A stretch of 64,000 nt of DNA, taken from NCBI GenBank assembly GCA_009649675.1, contig WJPL01000003.1:710808-774807 (forward strand). Reading direction: 5' to 3'. Below, piece by piece: positions 17,064-25,795 of this stretch (its first letter is position 1; every line of letters begins with the position of its first letter). The notes under the pieces are model-generated. The model was not told the DNA's origin. It searched no databases and was given only the letters and a program-made list of their open reading frames with translations. This stretch comes from Alphaproteobacteria bacterium HT1-32. GTDB taxonomy: Bacteria; Pseudomonadota; Alphaproteobacteria; Rhodospirillales; HT1-32. Made by a program: the position numbers and the translations under genes.

Positions 17064-18137
17064 TCAGTCGAGCGGACGTTCTCCTGTAATCTTCAACCCG
17101 TCCAGACAGCGGCAGAGAATATCCAGCGACCGGCCTGATGCCTGAACCATCTGGGGCAGGATCATCCATTCCAGCGTCCAGGCCATGCCGGAGCGCTCAA
17201 ACTCATGTACCAGCGCACTATGCATGCCCGAATTCTGAGTTGAACTGAACCGGGCCAGCGTCACCAGCATTTCCGGCAGGATGGGATTACGTTTATGGGG
17301 CATTGCCGATGACCCGCCGCCGGTGGGCAGCACCACTTCCGCTACCTCATTTTGGGCCAGCAACACCAGATCCATACCGGCCTTGCCACAGGCTCCCGTG
17401 ACATGGGACAGCCAGTCGGTGAAAGCGACGATGCGTTCCCGGTCGGCATGCCAGGGACGGCCGGGGTCGCCGAGTTCCAGCCGTTCCGCCAAAGCGGCCC
17501 GCAGATTCGGCCCGGCCTCGCCAAACTTGTCGAGATTACCCGCAGCCCCTGCAAACTGTACGACCAGAAGCCGTTCGGCCAGCCCGCCTTCAAGCCGTTC
17601 CAGCGCGGCAGCGAGCGGTTCTCTCCAGATCGCAATTCTGTCTGTAATGCGGATCGGCACAGCGCGTTGCATGCGCGTCCGGCCGATTGTGCCGGTTTCA
17701 CCCGCCTGCCCGGCCAGATTATCGAGCAGAGCGATGGTCTGGCGCAGACGATGAGCGAGAATATCAACCACTTCGGCCAGCCGGAGGATCAGCGCCGTAT
17801 CGATGACATCCTGGCTGGTGGTCCCGAAATGAGCAGACTTGCCATGCGGATCGCCCACTGCCACCCGCAAAGCCTTCACAAAGGCCGGAACGACAACCCC
17901 GTCATTTGCCACCCCGGCTGCCAGCGCCTCCATGTCCGGGTCAAACCGTTCACACCCCTCGGCAATGGCCGCCGCCGCGTCAGCCGAAATAAGGCCCTGT
18001 TCCGCCTGCACTTCCGCCAGGGTTGCCTCAAAATCCAGCATGGCACGAAGCTCGGCCTCAGCCGAAAACAACGGGGATATCTCCTCGTCACCCAGCAGGT
18101 CTGCGAAGAAAGGATGGTCAAAAGATGTAACGCTCAT
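17064..18137 (-). CDS. pcaB: 3-carboxy-cis,cis-muconate cycloisomerase-like lyase
   Basis: Fumarase/aspartase superfamily enzyme of 357 residues, best matching PcaB, which cyclises 3-carboxymuconate in the protocatechuate branch of the beta-ketoadipate pathway. The catalytic-loop signature GGGSSAMPHKRNP lies at about 273-285. The first conserved region is GKSAHFGTTSQDVIDTALIL, with the T/S pair of the family. It is shorter than the usual 400-450-residue PcaB but close to alphaproteobacterial forms. No pcaCDGHIJ neighbours; adenylosuccinate lyase is excluded by pattern, though another superfamily lyase remains possible. Confidence 0.75.
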   Translation of the reverse strand: MSVTSFDHPFFADLLGDEEISPLFSAEAELRAMLDFEATLAEVQAEQGLISADAAAAIAEGCERFDPDMEALAAGVANDGVVVPAFVKALRVAVGDPHGKSAHFGTTSQDVIDTALILRLAEVVDILAHRLRQTIALLDNLAGQAGETGTIGRTRMQRAVPIRITDRIAIWREPLAAALERLEGGLAERLLVVQFAGAAGNLDKFGEAGPNLRAALAERLELGDPGRPWHADRERIVAFTDWLSHVTGACGKAGMDLVLLAQNEVAEVVLPTGGGSSAMPHKRNPILPEMLVTLARFSSTQNSGMHSALVHEFERSGMAWTLEWMILPQMVQASGRSLDILCRCLDGLKITGERPLD

Positions 18138-18215
18138 AAATCAAGGTTCCGATCTGCGATTCAGGTCTCCCAACAGTGCGCGGAGAGAGCCTGAAGGCCA
18201 ACCGAAAATTCATCG

Positions 18216-18674
18216 TCAGAGCGTTGCCGCCACGCCCCGCGCCTTCAGTTCCGGCACCCCGAACATCGCGAGCTTCAGGCTTTCTGCAATTCGCCGGGCA
18301 CGGAGCATGAAGTAATCCGGGACATCCGGATGCGGTGCCGTCTCGTTCAGGGTTTCCCCGAACAACTGAAGCCAGCGTTCAAAATGATCCGGTGTCACGT
18401 CCGATAAGCGCTGGTGGACCGGCACCGGCTGACCGGAATAGGAACCGGCGCTGAGCGCCACAGAAGCCCAGAAATCCTTCATTCTCGCGAGATGACTGTC
18501 CCAGTTGCCGGTAATCACCCCATTGAAAATCGGGCCAAGTTCCCTGTCCGCACGAATCCGGTCATAAAAGCTTTCGACCAGAAGGGAAATATACGCCTCA
18601 TCAATACCAATGAGTGCCGCTTTGGCCCGGGTTTCCCGTCGCCGCTGTTCGGCAAATGACTGCACATCACTCAT
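18216..18674 (-). CDS. Group III truncated haemoglobin
   Basis: Truncated globin of about 152 residues. The group III pattern is clear: helix B with LVESFYDRIRADRELGPIF (Tyr at B10), then HLARMKDFWASVAL, then the proximal histidine in VTPDHFERWLQLF (His97). Such proteins bind O2 and NO in the cytosol and are linked to nitrosative stress. Its ATG at 18674 overlaps the last base of the nsrR gene (TGATG-type junction), so the two form an operon, and the NsrR operator upstream should control both. The exact reaction (NO dioxygenation, storage or sensing) is unknown. Confidence 0.9.
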   Translation of the reverse strand: MSDVQSFAEQRRRETRAKAALIGIDEAYISLLVESFYDRIRADRELGPIFNGVITGNWDSHLARMKDFWASVALSAGSYSGQPVPVHQRLSDVTPDHFERWLQLFGETLNETAPHPDVPDYFMLRARRIAESLKLAMFGVPELKARGVAATL

Positions 18675-19114
18675 CATCTTTCTCCATCTGATAACAACCT
18701 CAGCAAAGCCTCGTCTTGCGACAGCAGTGATTGAATGCTGTATCGGTCGAGGACCGCGTAGAACCCTTCCACAGCTTCCGCCAGAACCGACTTAAGCCGG
18801 CAATCGGACGACAGCAGGCAATCCCCGCCATCTGACCGGAAGCATTCAACCAGTGCGCCATCTGCCTCCAGATATCGTACAATCTGCCCGACGAAGACCT
18901 GATCTGCCGGTGCCGCAAGTCGCACACCACCGGAACGTCCCCGGACCGATTCGACAAATCCGCCCTGCACAAGATGATGCAGTACCTTCGTCATGTGATT
19001 GCGCGACACCCCGTAATGCGTCGAAATTCCGGCAACCGTTGCCAGCCTGTCCGTCCTGACCGCCATATACATCATGGCTCTCAGCGCATAATCCGATTGA
19101 ACCGTCAGTCGCAT
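18674..19114 (-). CDS. nsrR: NsrR-type Rrf2 transcriptional repressor
   Basis: Rrf2-family regulator matching NsrR, an Fe-S protein that loses DNA binding when it meets NO. From the ATG at 19114 (MRLTVQSDYALRAMMYMAV) it has 146 residues. The winged HTH includes YGVSRNHMTKVLHHL and SVRGRSGGVRLA. The three cluster cysteines are Cys91, Cys99 and Cys105 (VECFRSDGGDCLLSSDCRL). The start is chosen over 19138 by family alignment. Directly upstream at 19130-19152 is an NsrR-like operator, so it probably represses itself and the haemoglobin gene. Confidence 0.9.
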   Translation of the reverse strand: MRLTVQSDYALRAMMYMAVRTDRLATVAGISTHYGVSRNHMTKVLHHLVQGGFVESVRGRSGGVRLAAPADQVFVGQIVRYLEADGALVECFRSDGGDCLLSSDCRLKSVLAEAVEGFYAVLDRYSIQSLLSQDEALLRLLSDGER

Positions 19115-19129
19115 TTTTATCACCAATTT

Positions 19130-19152
19130 AACATGCATATAATATACATATT
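19130..19152. promoter_or_regulatory. NsrR operator
   Basis: Two 11-base arms, AACATGCATAT and ATATACATATT, are separated by one base and sit 16 bases before the nsrR start. This follows the known NsrR consensus arrangement (AAGATGCATTT-N-AAATGCATCTT) closely, keeping ATGCAT in one arm and ATACAT in the other. Repression of nsrR and the haemoglobin gene relieved by NO is inferred. Confidence 0.75.
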
Positions 19153-19226
19153 AAATTATGCAGCAAAAGATAAAGATGCGATCAGGCATCCGCTATCAGC
19201 ACTCAGACAGGCTTGATCAGTCTGGG

Positions 19227-20000
19227 TTAACTGTCATATCCGGGATTCAGGCGGTCCAGCCTGCGTCGCAAGGCAGGCCATTCATGCACACCGATAGGCC
19301 GGTATCCTGCTGAGCTGTTGGCTTTGCGGTTACGCTGCATGGTGATCTCCTGCATGTCATCCGGGATCGGCATCAGTTCCGCTCCGGCCTGCTGGAAAGC
19401 CAGTTGCATACGGCAGGCACGTTCAGCCCGGTACATCCACATGAAGGCCTCTCCCGCGGTTTTGCCAACGGTCAATAATCCGTGATTCCGAAGAATCAGG
19501 ATCTTGTTGTCCCCGAGATCCGCCATCAGCCGTTCCCGTTCCGACAGGTCAAAGGCAATACCTTCGTAATCGTGATAGGCAGATACAGCCATCACCGCCA
19601 GCGCATGCTGGGTGATCGGCAATATCCCGTCTTTCTGGGTCGCAACACCGGTTCCGGCATAAGTATGCGTATGAATGGCCCAGTTGATGTCCGGACTGGC
19701 CGCATGAACAGCACTGTGAATGGTATAACCGGCAGGATTCACGCCATTCGGTGATTCTGTCAGTTCGTTACCATCTTCATCCATTTTAACGAGGCAGGAC
19801 GCCGTCATCTCATCAAACATGACGCCGAACGGGTTGATCAGAAAGCAGTCGGGCTGATCGGGAACGCGGGCAGACAGATGTGTTGCCAGCAGATCAGACC
19901 AGCCATACAGGTCCACCAGCCGGAAAGCCGCAGCAAGGTCGACCCGCGCCTGCCATTCGGCCTCCGAGACATTGAGCGGGTTCGGGATAGAATGGGACAA
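19227..20000 (-). CDS. Class II aldolase/adducin family protein
   Basis: Class II aldolase/adducin-domain protein of about 257 residues, a Zn-dependent cytosolic fold. The metal histidines are visible in WAIHTHTYAG and LRNHGLLTVGKT, and the N-terminal YGWSDLLATHLSARVP is typical. The start is most likely the TTG at 20000 (reading MSHSIPNPLNVSEAEW), because GGAGGAG lies eight bases upstream of it. The ATG at 20027 would put that strong site inside the gene. Substrate unknown. It is divergent from the MFS gene at 20127. Confidence 0.85.
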   Translation of the reverse strand: MSHSIPNPLNVSEAEWQARVDLAAAFRLVDLYGWSDLLATHLSARVPDQPDCFLINPFGVMFDEMTASCLVKMDEDGNELTESPNGVNPAGYTIHSAVHAASPDINWAIHTHTYAGTGVATQKDGILPITQHALAVMAVSAYHDYEGIAFDLSERERLMADLGDNKILILRNHGLLTVGKTAGEAFMWMYRAERACRMQLAFQQAGAELMPIPDDMQEITMQRNRKANSSAGYRPIGVHEWPALRRRLDRLNPGYDS

Positions 20001-20126
20001 AATCAGTCTCCTCCGGAAAATCAGCACATTGAATAAAGTCCGGACAAAGAAGCATCATTTGTGCTGACAGAGTCAACCGTGCTAGCCACCTCACAGGCAA
20101 CTGGTCGCCAGAGGGACAAGGAACAT

Positions 20127-21443
20127 ATGTGGAAAGCTATCAAACCGGTTCAGGCACTGCTGTTAAGCGTCGGTCTGCTGCTGATGGGAAACGGCCTGCA
20201 GGGAACGTTGCTGCCCATTCGTGCCGGCATTGACAACTTTACCACCTTCGACATCGGTATTCTTGGCTCCAGCTATTTCTTCGGCTTTGCAACCGGCTGC
20301 CTGATCGGACCCTACATGGTGCGGCGCGCAGGTCACATCCGCGCCTTCACCGGTCTGGTTGCCATCGCGTCAACCAGCGCGCTGATCCATGTCATGCTGC
20401 CAATCCCGCCAATCTGGTGGGTCTTCCGGGCGATGACCGGGCTCTGTTTTGCTGCACTCTACATGATCATTGAAAGCTGGCTGAACGAGCGCAGCACGAA
20501 CGAAACCCGGGGCACCGTGTTCTCGATCTATACAATCATCAACCTGACTGTCCTGACCGCAGGGCAGATGATGCTGACCCTGTCAGACCCCGCCGGGTTT
20601 ATCCTGTTCGGTGTCGCCTCGATCCTCGTCTCTCTGGCTGCCGTGCCGGTTGCCATGACCGCGGCCCCGGCCCCGGCCCCGGTCGGTGAGGTGAAGCTTC
20701 GCATCCGGCATTTGTACAGGGTTTCCCCTGTCGGCTTTGTCGGCTGTCTGGTTGTCGGGCTGACCAATGGTTCCTTCTGGGCACTGGGGCCAACCTTCGC
20801 ACTGAACAGCGGGATGGATGTCTCCGGCGTTGCAATATTCATGAGCATCACGGTTATTGCCGGTGCTTTCGGACAGTTTCCGATTGGCCGGACATCAGAT
20901 CGCATGGACCGGCGGAAAGTGATTGCCGCGATCTGCCTCTGTGCCTCGGTTTCAGCCGTTGCCATTCTGGTGCTGAGCAATCTCTGGACCATGGGCCTGC
21001 TGATCGGCTCGTTCCTGTTCGGAATTTTTGCCTTTCCGGTCTATTCCGTCTGCGTCGCCCACACGAACGACTATGTTGATCCCGCAGACTATGTCGAGAC
21101 AGCCAGCGAACTGTTGCTTCTGTTTGCGGCCGGTGCCGTGATTGGCCCGATTTACACATCCTGGCTGATGACACTGATTGGGCCTCAGGCCCTGTTCATT
21201 CAGACTGCGGTGATCCATTTCCTGTTCGCCATTTTCGTCTTCTACCGGATGCGGGTCAGAACCACGCCCGACGATGAAGTCAGAGCCGATTTCGCCGAAC
21301 AGCTGCTGAATGCCTCAACGGTCGGTGCCGTAACAATTACGGAAGATCCCGAAGGCGAGGCATATGAACCGGAAACTGAAGATCGCAACCTGAAAGACAA
21401 AGCCGGGGCCAAATCGGAGAAACCGCACGAACCGGCGTCATAA
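20127..21443 (+). CDS. MFS transporter (YcaD-like)
   Basis: Twelve-helix MFS transporter of about 438 residues, resembling the YcaD group: the N-terminal VGLLLMGNGLQGTLLPIR and IESWLNERSTNETRG segments are typical. A charged C-terminal tail of about 45 residues, rich in Glu, Asp and Lys (from DDEVRADFAEQ on), extends beyond the last helix and should be cytoplasmic. The start is the ATG at 20127 with AAGGA just before it. The 3' end overlaps the convergent GNAT gene by 6 bases. Substrate unknown. Confidence 0.85.
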   Translation: MWKAIKPVQALLLSVGLLLMGNGLQGTLLPIRAGIDNFTTFDIGILGSSYFFGFATGCLIGPYMVRRAGHIRAFTGLVAIASTSALIHVMLPIPPIWWVFRAMTGLCFAALYMIIESWLNERSTNETRGTVFSIYTIINLTVLTAGQMMLTLSDPAGFILFGVASILVSLAAVPVAMTAAPAPAPVGEVKLRIRHLYRVSPVGFVGCLVVGLTNGSFWALGPTFALNSGMDVSGVAIFMSITVIAGAFGQFPIGRTSDRMDRRKVIAAICLCASVSAVAILVLSNLWTMGLLIGSFLFGIFAFPVYSVCVAHTNDYVDPADYVETASELLLLFAAGAVIGPIYTSWLMTLIGPQALFIQTAVIHFLFAIFVFYRMRVRTTPDDEVRADFAEQLLNASTVGAVTITEDPEGEAYEPETEDRNLKDKAGAKSEKPHEPAS

Positions 21444-21899
21444 GGACAATTTCATGCCGTCATGTGAAGCGGTGAAGCCGAGAGCTGCATAAAACCGGTG
21501 CGCATCACTCCGGGTTTTGTCAGTTGTAAGCTGTACCAGGCCGCAATTCTTCTGGCGGGCCTGATCAATGGCATATTCAAACATCAGACGTCCGATACCC
21601 TGCCCCCGATAGGTCCGGCTGGTCCGGACCGATTCAATTTGCGCCCGCCACATGCCTTTGCGTGACAGCCCGGGAATAAAAGTGAGTTGCAGGCATCCCG
21701 CGATTTCGCCCTGCTTTTCACAGAGAACAAGACGGTTGTTCGGATCCGCAGCTATAGCGTCAAATGCCAGACGATAGCAGTCCGCCGGTGGCATGGCTGC
21801 GATTTCACGATTCTTGCCTAGAGTGTCATCCGCCAGCATACCGATGATCATCGGAAGGTCCGCCTCGACAGCATCCCGAAAAACGAGTTTTTCAGACAT
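21438..21899 (-). CDS. GNAT family N-acetyltransferase
   Basis: GNAT acetyltransferase of 153 residues. The acetyl-CoA pyrophosphate loop is in VRTSRTYRGQGIGRLMFEYA (Q/R-x-x-G-x-G/A), and the C-terminal part has VQLTTDKTRSDAHRFYAALGF, the usual beta5-alpha4 region. Acceptor unknown. Single gene, convergent with the MFS transporter gene by a 6-base overlap, and divergent from the RTX gene. Confidence 0.88.
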   Translation of the reverse strand: MSEKLVFRDAVEADLPMIIGMLADDTLGKNREIAAMPPADCYRLAFDAIAADPNNRLVLCEKQGEIAGCLQLTFIPGLSRKGMWRAQIESVRTSRTYRGQGIGRLMFEYAIDQARQKNCGLVQLTTDKTRSDAHRFYAALGFTASHDGMKLSL

Positions 21900-21978
21900 T
21901 TCAATAACCTCGTTAATATTCGTCGTGATTGATACCCCCTGATTCCAGACAGACTTAACTGAATGACCCTCAACGGAT

Positions 21979-21994
21979 TGTGACCGTCATCACA
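21979..21994. promoter_or_regulatory. CRP-type binding site upstream of RTX/EPS genes
   Basis: TGTGACCGTCATCACA is a perfect TGTGA-N6-TCACA dyad, the classic CRP consensus, with further matching flanks (ATT before, TTTG after). It lies 83 bases before the RTX-protein ATG and 80 bases upstream of the divergent GNAT gene. An AT-rich TATATAGG, a possible -10, follows about 20 bases later. Control by a CRP/FNR-family activator of the RTX gene and the downstream priming transferase is likely. Confidence 0.7.
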
Positions 21995-22076
21995 TTTGAT
22001 CCGGCAGGAAATGTCTATATAGGTCACCGTGGGTAGGGCGCAGATATTAACTGAAGCGCTCTTAAGGTTTAAGACA

Positions 22077-24305
22077 ATGACAATTCAATTTGGTCAGGCT
22101 GGAAACGCATCTCTTCGCTTCCTGAGCGATGATGTGCTTGAAGCATTACGTGCAACTTCTGGCATTTCCTCTTTTGCTGGCGATTCCGCACATACCGGTG
22201 TCACGACAACCGGTTTTGGGTGGGCGTCATCAGGGGATATTACCCGCGGCACCCATTTTTCAGGTGCTGTCTGGGCGAAAGTCACGAACAGTGGTCAGAT
22301 TGTTCTGAAATCCACCGGCCCCTGGAACAGTGTCAAAAATCTTGAGGTTCTGGAATCCGGCCCTGCATCACTCCGGATCGACGGATTTGTTCACACAGAT
22401 GTCGTGACCGGCGACGGCGGCGATTCAACGGTCCTCATCAATGGCGCCAAACGCGGCAATATCGTCACCGGGGATGGTGACGACAAGGTGGTGGTCGGTA
22501 TCGCCAGCAACAATGCGGGTTGGCAGAATCATTTCAACATTGCAACCGGGGATGGAAATGACCTCATCCGTCTCAAGGCGGCGAACACTTCAAATACAGA
22601 TGTCTATTCCGATGCGCACAACCCGTCGATCACGGATGGTTCGGTCACCACGTCGCTGATTTTTTCCGGCGCAGGTGACGATACGGTCATAGGCCATGGC
22701 AGTGCTGATGAAATTCATGGCGGGGATGGCAATGACATCCTGAAGGGGCGCGGCGGCAATGACAGCCTTTACGGTGAAGATGGCGATGACGTCCTGAAGG
22801 GTGGCCAGGGCAATGATATCCTTGATGGCGGTGCCGGCAATGATGATCTGCGTGGTGGCAGCGGGGATGACACTCTCACAGGCGGTGCTGGCAATGACAC
22901 GCTTCGCGGCGGGGCCGGTAACGACACCCTGAGCGGTGGGGCCGGCAATGATATCCTGATCGGAAGCGGCGGAAGCGATATCGCCCTGTTCTCCGGCAAT
23001 GCGGCCGATTACGAGATTAATTACGGTACCGGCACCATCACGGCGCTCAGTGGCGACGGCGGGGCTGATCAGCTCTCGGGAATCGAGACCCTGATCTTTG
23101 ACGACATCACTCTGGACTGGGGCGAAACCCCGCCCGTCGTTGATCCGGGCCCGGTTTATATTCCGATCAACCCGGACGATGGATACGACATGGTCTGGCG
23201 CTCGGGCACGGGAACCGCATGGGCCATGATCAATGGCGACCCGGATGCTTCCAGCTATCTCGACCAGCGCGGGAATGACGAATTTCTCGGTCGAGCCGAT
23301 CTGAATGGTGACGGGTTGTCGGAGCTGATCTGGCGCAATGGCACCTCCGGCTCTACCTGGGCCATGATGGGTGGCGACAAGGACGATGTGCTCTGGATGG
23401 ATTATCGCGACGGCGACGAGTTTCTCGGTATTGCCGACCTGAACGGCGACGGAAACGATGATGTCCTGTGGCGCAATGGCACCTCCGGCTCCACATGGGC
23501 CATGTATGGTGGCGACAAGGACAACTCCATCTGGATGGATTTCCGGACCACCGACAGTCTGCTAGCACTGGGTGACTTCAATGGTGACGGCAGCGATGAC
23601 GTGCTCTGGCGCAACGATACGTCCGGCGCGACATGGGCCATGTATGGCGGCGACAAGGATTCAACGCTCTGGATGGATTTCCGGGCTAATGACAGCATTC
23701 TTGCAGTTGCCGACTTTGACGGTAACGGAACCGACGACGTGATCTGGCAGAACAATCTGACCGGATCCGCCAACCTGTTTTTGTCCGGTAACAAGGACAC
23801 CTCGGTCTGGATGGGCCCCCAGAGTGGTAACGAACTGCTTGCAGTCGCCGACTTCAATGGTGATGGCAGTGCGGATGCGCTGTGGCGTTCTGCCAGTGGC
23901 GCCACATCCGCAATGCTGGGCGGCGACCGTAACAACACGCTCTGGATGGAATATCGCGGCGGTGACGAATTCATGGGCGTTGGCGACCTGAATGCGGATG
24001 GTCAGTCTGATGTCATCTGGCGCAATGAAACATCGGGTGCCACCTTTGCCTTCCTCAGCGGCGATCGCACAAGCCAGCTTTATATGGGAGACCGCAGCGG
24101 TGATACCCTGCTGGACATTGCGGACTTCGATGGTGACGGCAAGGATGATCTGCTGTGGCAGAATGGCGATGGTGATGCCTATTTTGCCCGCGGCGGCGAC
24201 GTCAATGATATCGGCTGGCTGGAAGACCGGTCGGATGATGAACTGCTGGATGGCTATCAGACCACGCCAACCGGATTGCCGGATATCGACGTTCCCTCGT
24301 CCTGA
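22077..24305 (+). CDS. RTX calcium-binding protein with eight VCBS/FG-GAP-like repeats
   Basis: Large probable secreted protein, 742 residues, made of repeats and with no enzyme domain seen. Residues 1-195 are a non-repetitive beta-rich region with three weak RTX-like units ([27 protein letters not shown]). Residues 198-300 hold about eleven RTX nonapeptides (GGxGNDxLx) that should form a calcium beta-roll. Residues 368-726 hold eight near-identical 45-46-residue units with W-R/Q at 374, 419, 465, 511, 557, 603, 648 and 694 and EF-hand-like DLNGDG/DFNGDG loops, suggesting a beta-propeller. No N-terminal Sec signal: type I secretion is likely but the exporter is not here. The stop is 2 bases before the priming transferase start, so it is coupled to EPS synthesis. 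A matrix or adhesin role is inferred. Confidence 0.85.
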   Translation: MTIQFGQAGNASLRFLSDDVLEALRATSGISSFAGDSAHTGVTTTGFGWASSGDITRGTHFSGAVWAKVTNSGQIVLKSTGPWNSVKNLEVLESGPASLRIDGFVHTDVVTGDGGDSTVLINGAKRGNIVTGDGDDKVVVGIASNNAGWQNHFNIATGDGNDLIRLKAANTSNTDVYSDAHNPSITDGSVTTSLIFSGAGDDTVIGHGSADEIHGGDGNDILKGRGGNDSLYGEDGDDVLKGGQGNDILDGGAGNDDLRGGSGDDTLTGGAGNDTLRGGAGNDTLSGGAGNDILIGSGGSDIALFSGNAADYEINYGTGTITALSGDGGADQLSGIETLIFDDITLDWGETPPVVDPGPVYIPINPDDGYDMVWRSGTGTAWAMINGDPDASSYLDQRGNDEFLGRADLNGDGLSELIWRNGTSGSTWAMMGGDKDDVLWMDYRDGDEFLGIADLNGDGNDDVLWRNGTSGSTWAMYGGDKDNSIWMDFRTTDSLLALGDFNGDGSDDVLWRNDTSGATWAMYGGDKDSTLWMDFRANDSILAVADFDGNGTDDVIWQNNLTGSANLFLSGNKDTSVWMGPQSGNELLAVADFNGDGSADALWRSASGATSAMLGGDRNNTLWMEYRGGDEFMGVGDLNADGQSDVIWRNETSGATFAFLSGDRTSQLYMGDRSGDTLLDIADFDGDGKDDLLWQNGDGDAYFARGGDVNDIGWLEDRSDDELLDGYQTTPTGLPDIDVPSS
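22668..22976 (+). repeat. RTX nonapeptide-coding repeat array
   Basis: Tandem 27-base units coding GGxGNDxLx motifs (residues 198-300 of the RTX protein). The units are diverged at DNA level, so this is an old coding repeat, not a recent slippage array. Confidence 0.85.
23178..24254 (+). repeat. Eight-unit VCBS/FG-GAP-like coding repeat
   Basis: Eight units of about 138 bases encode residues 368-726. Each unit contains a W[RQ]N..SG.T.A segment and a D.NGDG loop. Units 2-4 are very alike also at DNA level (repeated ggcgacaaggac and tggatgga), suggesting recent duplication. Confidence 0.85.
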
Positions 24306-24307
24306 TA

Positions 24308-25795
24308 ATGGCTGCAAAACCAACCAGTACCCCAAAGAGCAAAACCGGCGTTCCGGATTCACAGGTTAAGGTCGACTTCCGGAGAAAACGGATTGTGCGA
24401 CCTGTCCGTGCAATTCCTCACCGGGCACCGGCAGAGCTGTTTCAGGCGCTTGTTGCTATCGCGGACGGACTGGCTGTTGCACTTCCCACGCTGCTGATCT
24501 TTCGCGGTCATGCCAGTTCCGCTTTGCTGTTGAGCTGTGGTGCAGCACTGTTGTTCATCGTCATCAAGACCATTGGCGGTGGCTACGCAATGGTCAACCG
24601 GCGGGCAAGCGGGGATTACCTGCTGCGCGCCCTGCAACATGATGCCTCCCGCGCCATCCGGGACGCCATCACGGTGCTTCTTGCCTTTAGCATGTTCGTT
24701 CTGGTTCAGTTCACACTGTTCGGTTCGGCCGATTTTATCCGGACACTGGCTGCAATAGGCGCCTCCCTGCTTTTGCTTCCGTTTTCCTTTCTGCTGCGCC
24801 ACTGGCTGTCGATGCGGTTACGCCGCGCCCAGTTCGCGCTCCGGCGTTCGGCAATCTATGGAGCCGGCCCTGATGGTGTCTCGTTGGCAAACAGGATTTC
24901 AAACGGCGAACTCGGAGAATCCAACGCCATCATCGGTGTCTTCGATGAACGCGACACCCGTATCGCTCTCGGCGGGGGTGTCGAAGCCATTGCCGGCGAC
25001 TGGAATACATTGATGGAATTCGCATCGAACGGCTGGGTCGATACCATTTTCATCTGCATGCCCAGCCTGACCGCGGACCGGGTGCAATCGTTGCTTGCCC
25101 GCATGAAAATTGTCTCGGTCGACGTAATCCGGGCCCCCGTGGCAGACAGTGATGATCCGTTTACACCTCTCGCAGAACGCCCGCTTGGCGGATGGAACCG
25201 GATCATCAAGTCTGTTGAAGACAAGCTGATCGGCGGCATTGCCATTATAGCACTATCTCCCGTGATGGCGCTGATCGCCCTGGCCATCAAACTGGAAAGC
25301 CGGGGCCCGGTTTTCTACATTCAGGAACGGGTGGGTTTCAACAACCGGCCGTTCACCGTCTATAAATACCGCAGCATGTATGGCGATGGCGACGACGCCC
25401 GGAAGTTCAAACAGGCAACCCGGAATGATCCGCGCATTACACGGGTCGGTCGTATCTTGCGGCGCACCAGCCTTGATGAACTGCCACAGCTTTTCAATGT
25501 TATGCTGGGTACGATGTCACTGGTCGGCCCCCGCCCGCATGCGCCCGGCACGCAGACCGAGGGGCGCTACTTCCATGAAGTGATGGATGATTATGCCCAT
25601 CGTCACCGGGTCAAACCCGGCATTACCGGCTGGGCACAGGTCAATGGCTTTCGCGGCGAAACCGATACCCGGAAGAAACTTGAAGACCGTGTTCGTCACG
25701 ATCTCTATTACATAGACAACTGGTCACTTGCGCTGGATATCGAGGTGCTGTTCCGGACAGTCCTTGTCGTGCTGACTGATAAAAACGCCTATTGA
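24308..25795 (+). CDS. Exopolysaccharide priming glycosyl-1-phosphate transferase
   Basis: Polyisoprenyl-phosphate hexose-1-phosphate transferase (WbaP/WcaJ type), 495 residues, which starts repeat-unit synthesis on undecaprenyl phosphate at the inner membrane. An N-terminal membrane region of four helices (about 50-165) precedes a CoA-binding-like domain ([17 protein letters not shown]). The fifth hydrophobic segment and catalytic sugar-transferase domain follow: [40 protein letters not shown] and [17 protein letters not shown] with the conserved DELPQ. It begins 2 bases after the RTX stop and overlaps the convergent polymerase gene by 7 bases. Confidence 0.93.
   Translation: MAAKPTSTPKSKTGVPDSQVKVDFRRKRIVRPVRAIPHRAPAELFQALVAIADGLAVALPTLLIFRGHASSALLLSCGAALLFIVIKTIGGGYAMVNRRASGDYLLRALQHDASRAIRDAITVLLAFSMFVLVQFTLFGSADFIRTLAAIGASLLLLPFSFLLRHWLSMRLRRAQFALRRSAIYGAGPDGVSLANRISNGELGESNAIIGVFDERDTRIALGGGVEAIAGDWNTLMEFASNGWVDTIFICMPSLTADRVQSLLARMKIVSVDVIRAPVADSDDPFTPLAERPLGGWNRIIKSVEDKLIGGIAIIALSPVMALIALAIKLESRGPVFYIQERVGFNNRPFTVYKYRSMYGDGDDARKFKQATRNDPRITRVGRILRRTSLDELPQLFNVMLGTMSLVGPRPHAPGTQTEGRYFHEVMDDYAHRHRVKPGITGWAQVNGFRGETDTRKKLEDRVRHDLYYIDNWSLALDIEVLFRTVLVVLTDKNAY

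Noticed and set aside
22668-22976. CRISPR-like regular spacing of repeats
   Set aside because: The 27-base period is the coding RTX nonapeptide; there are no unique spacers.
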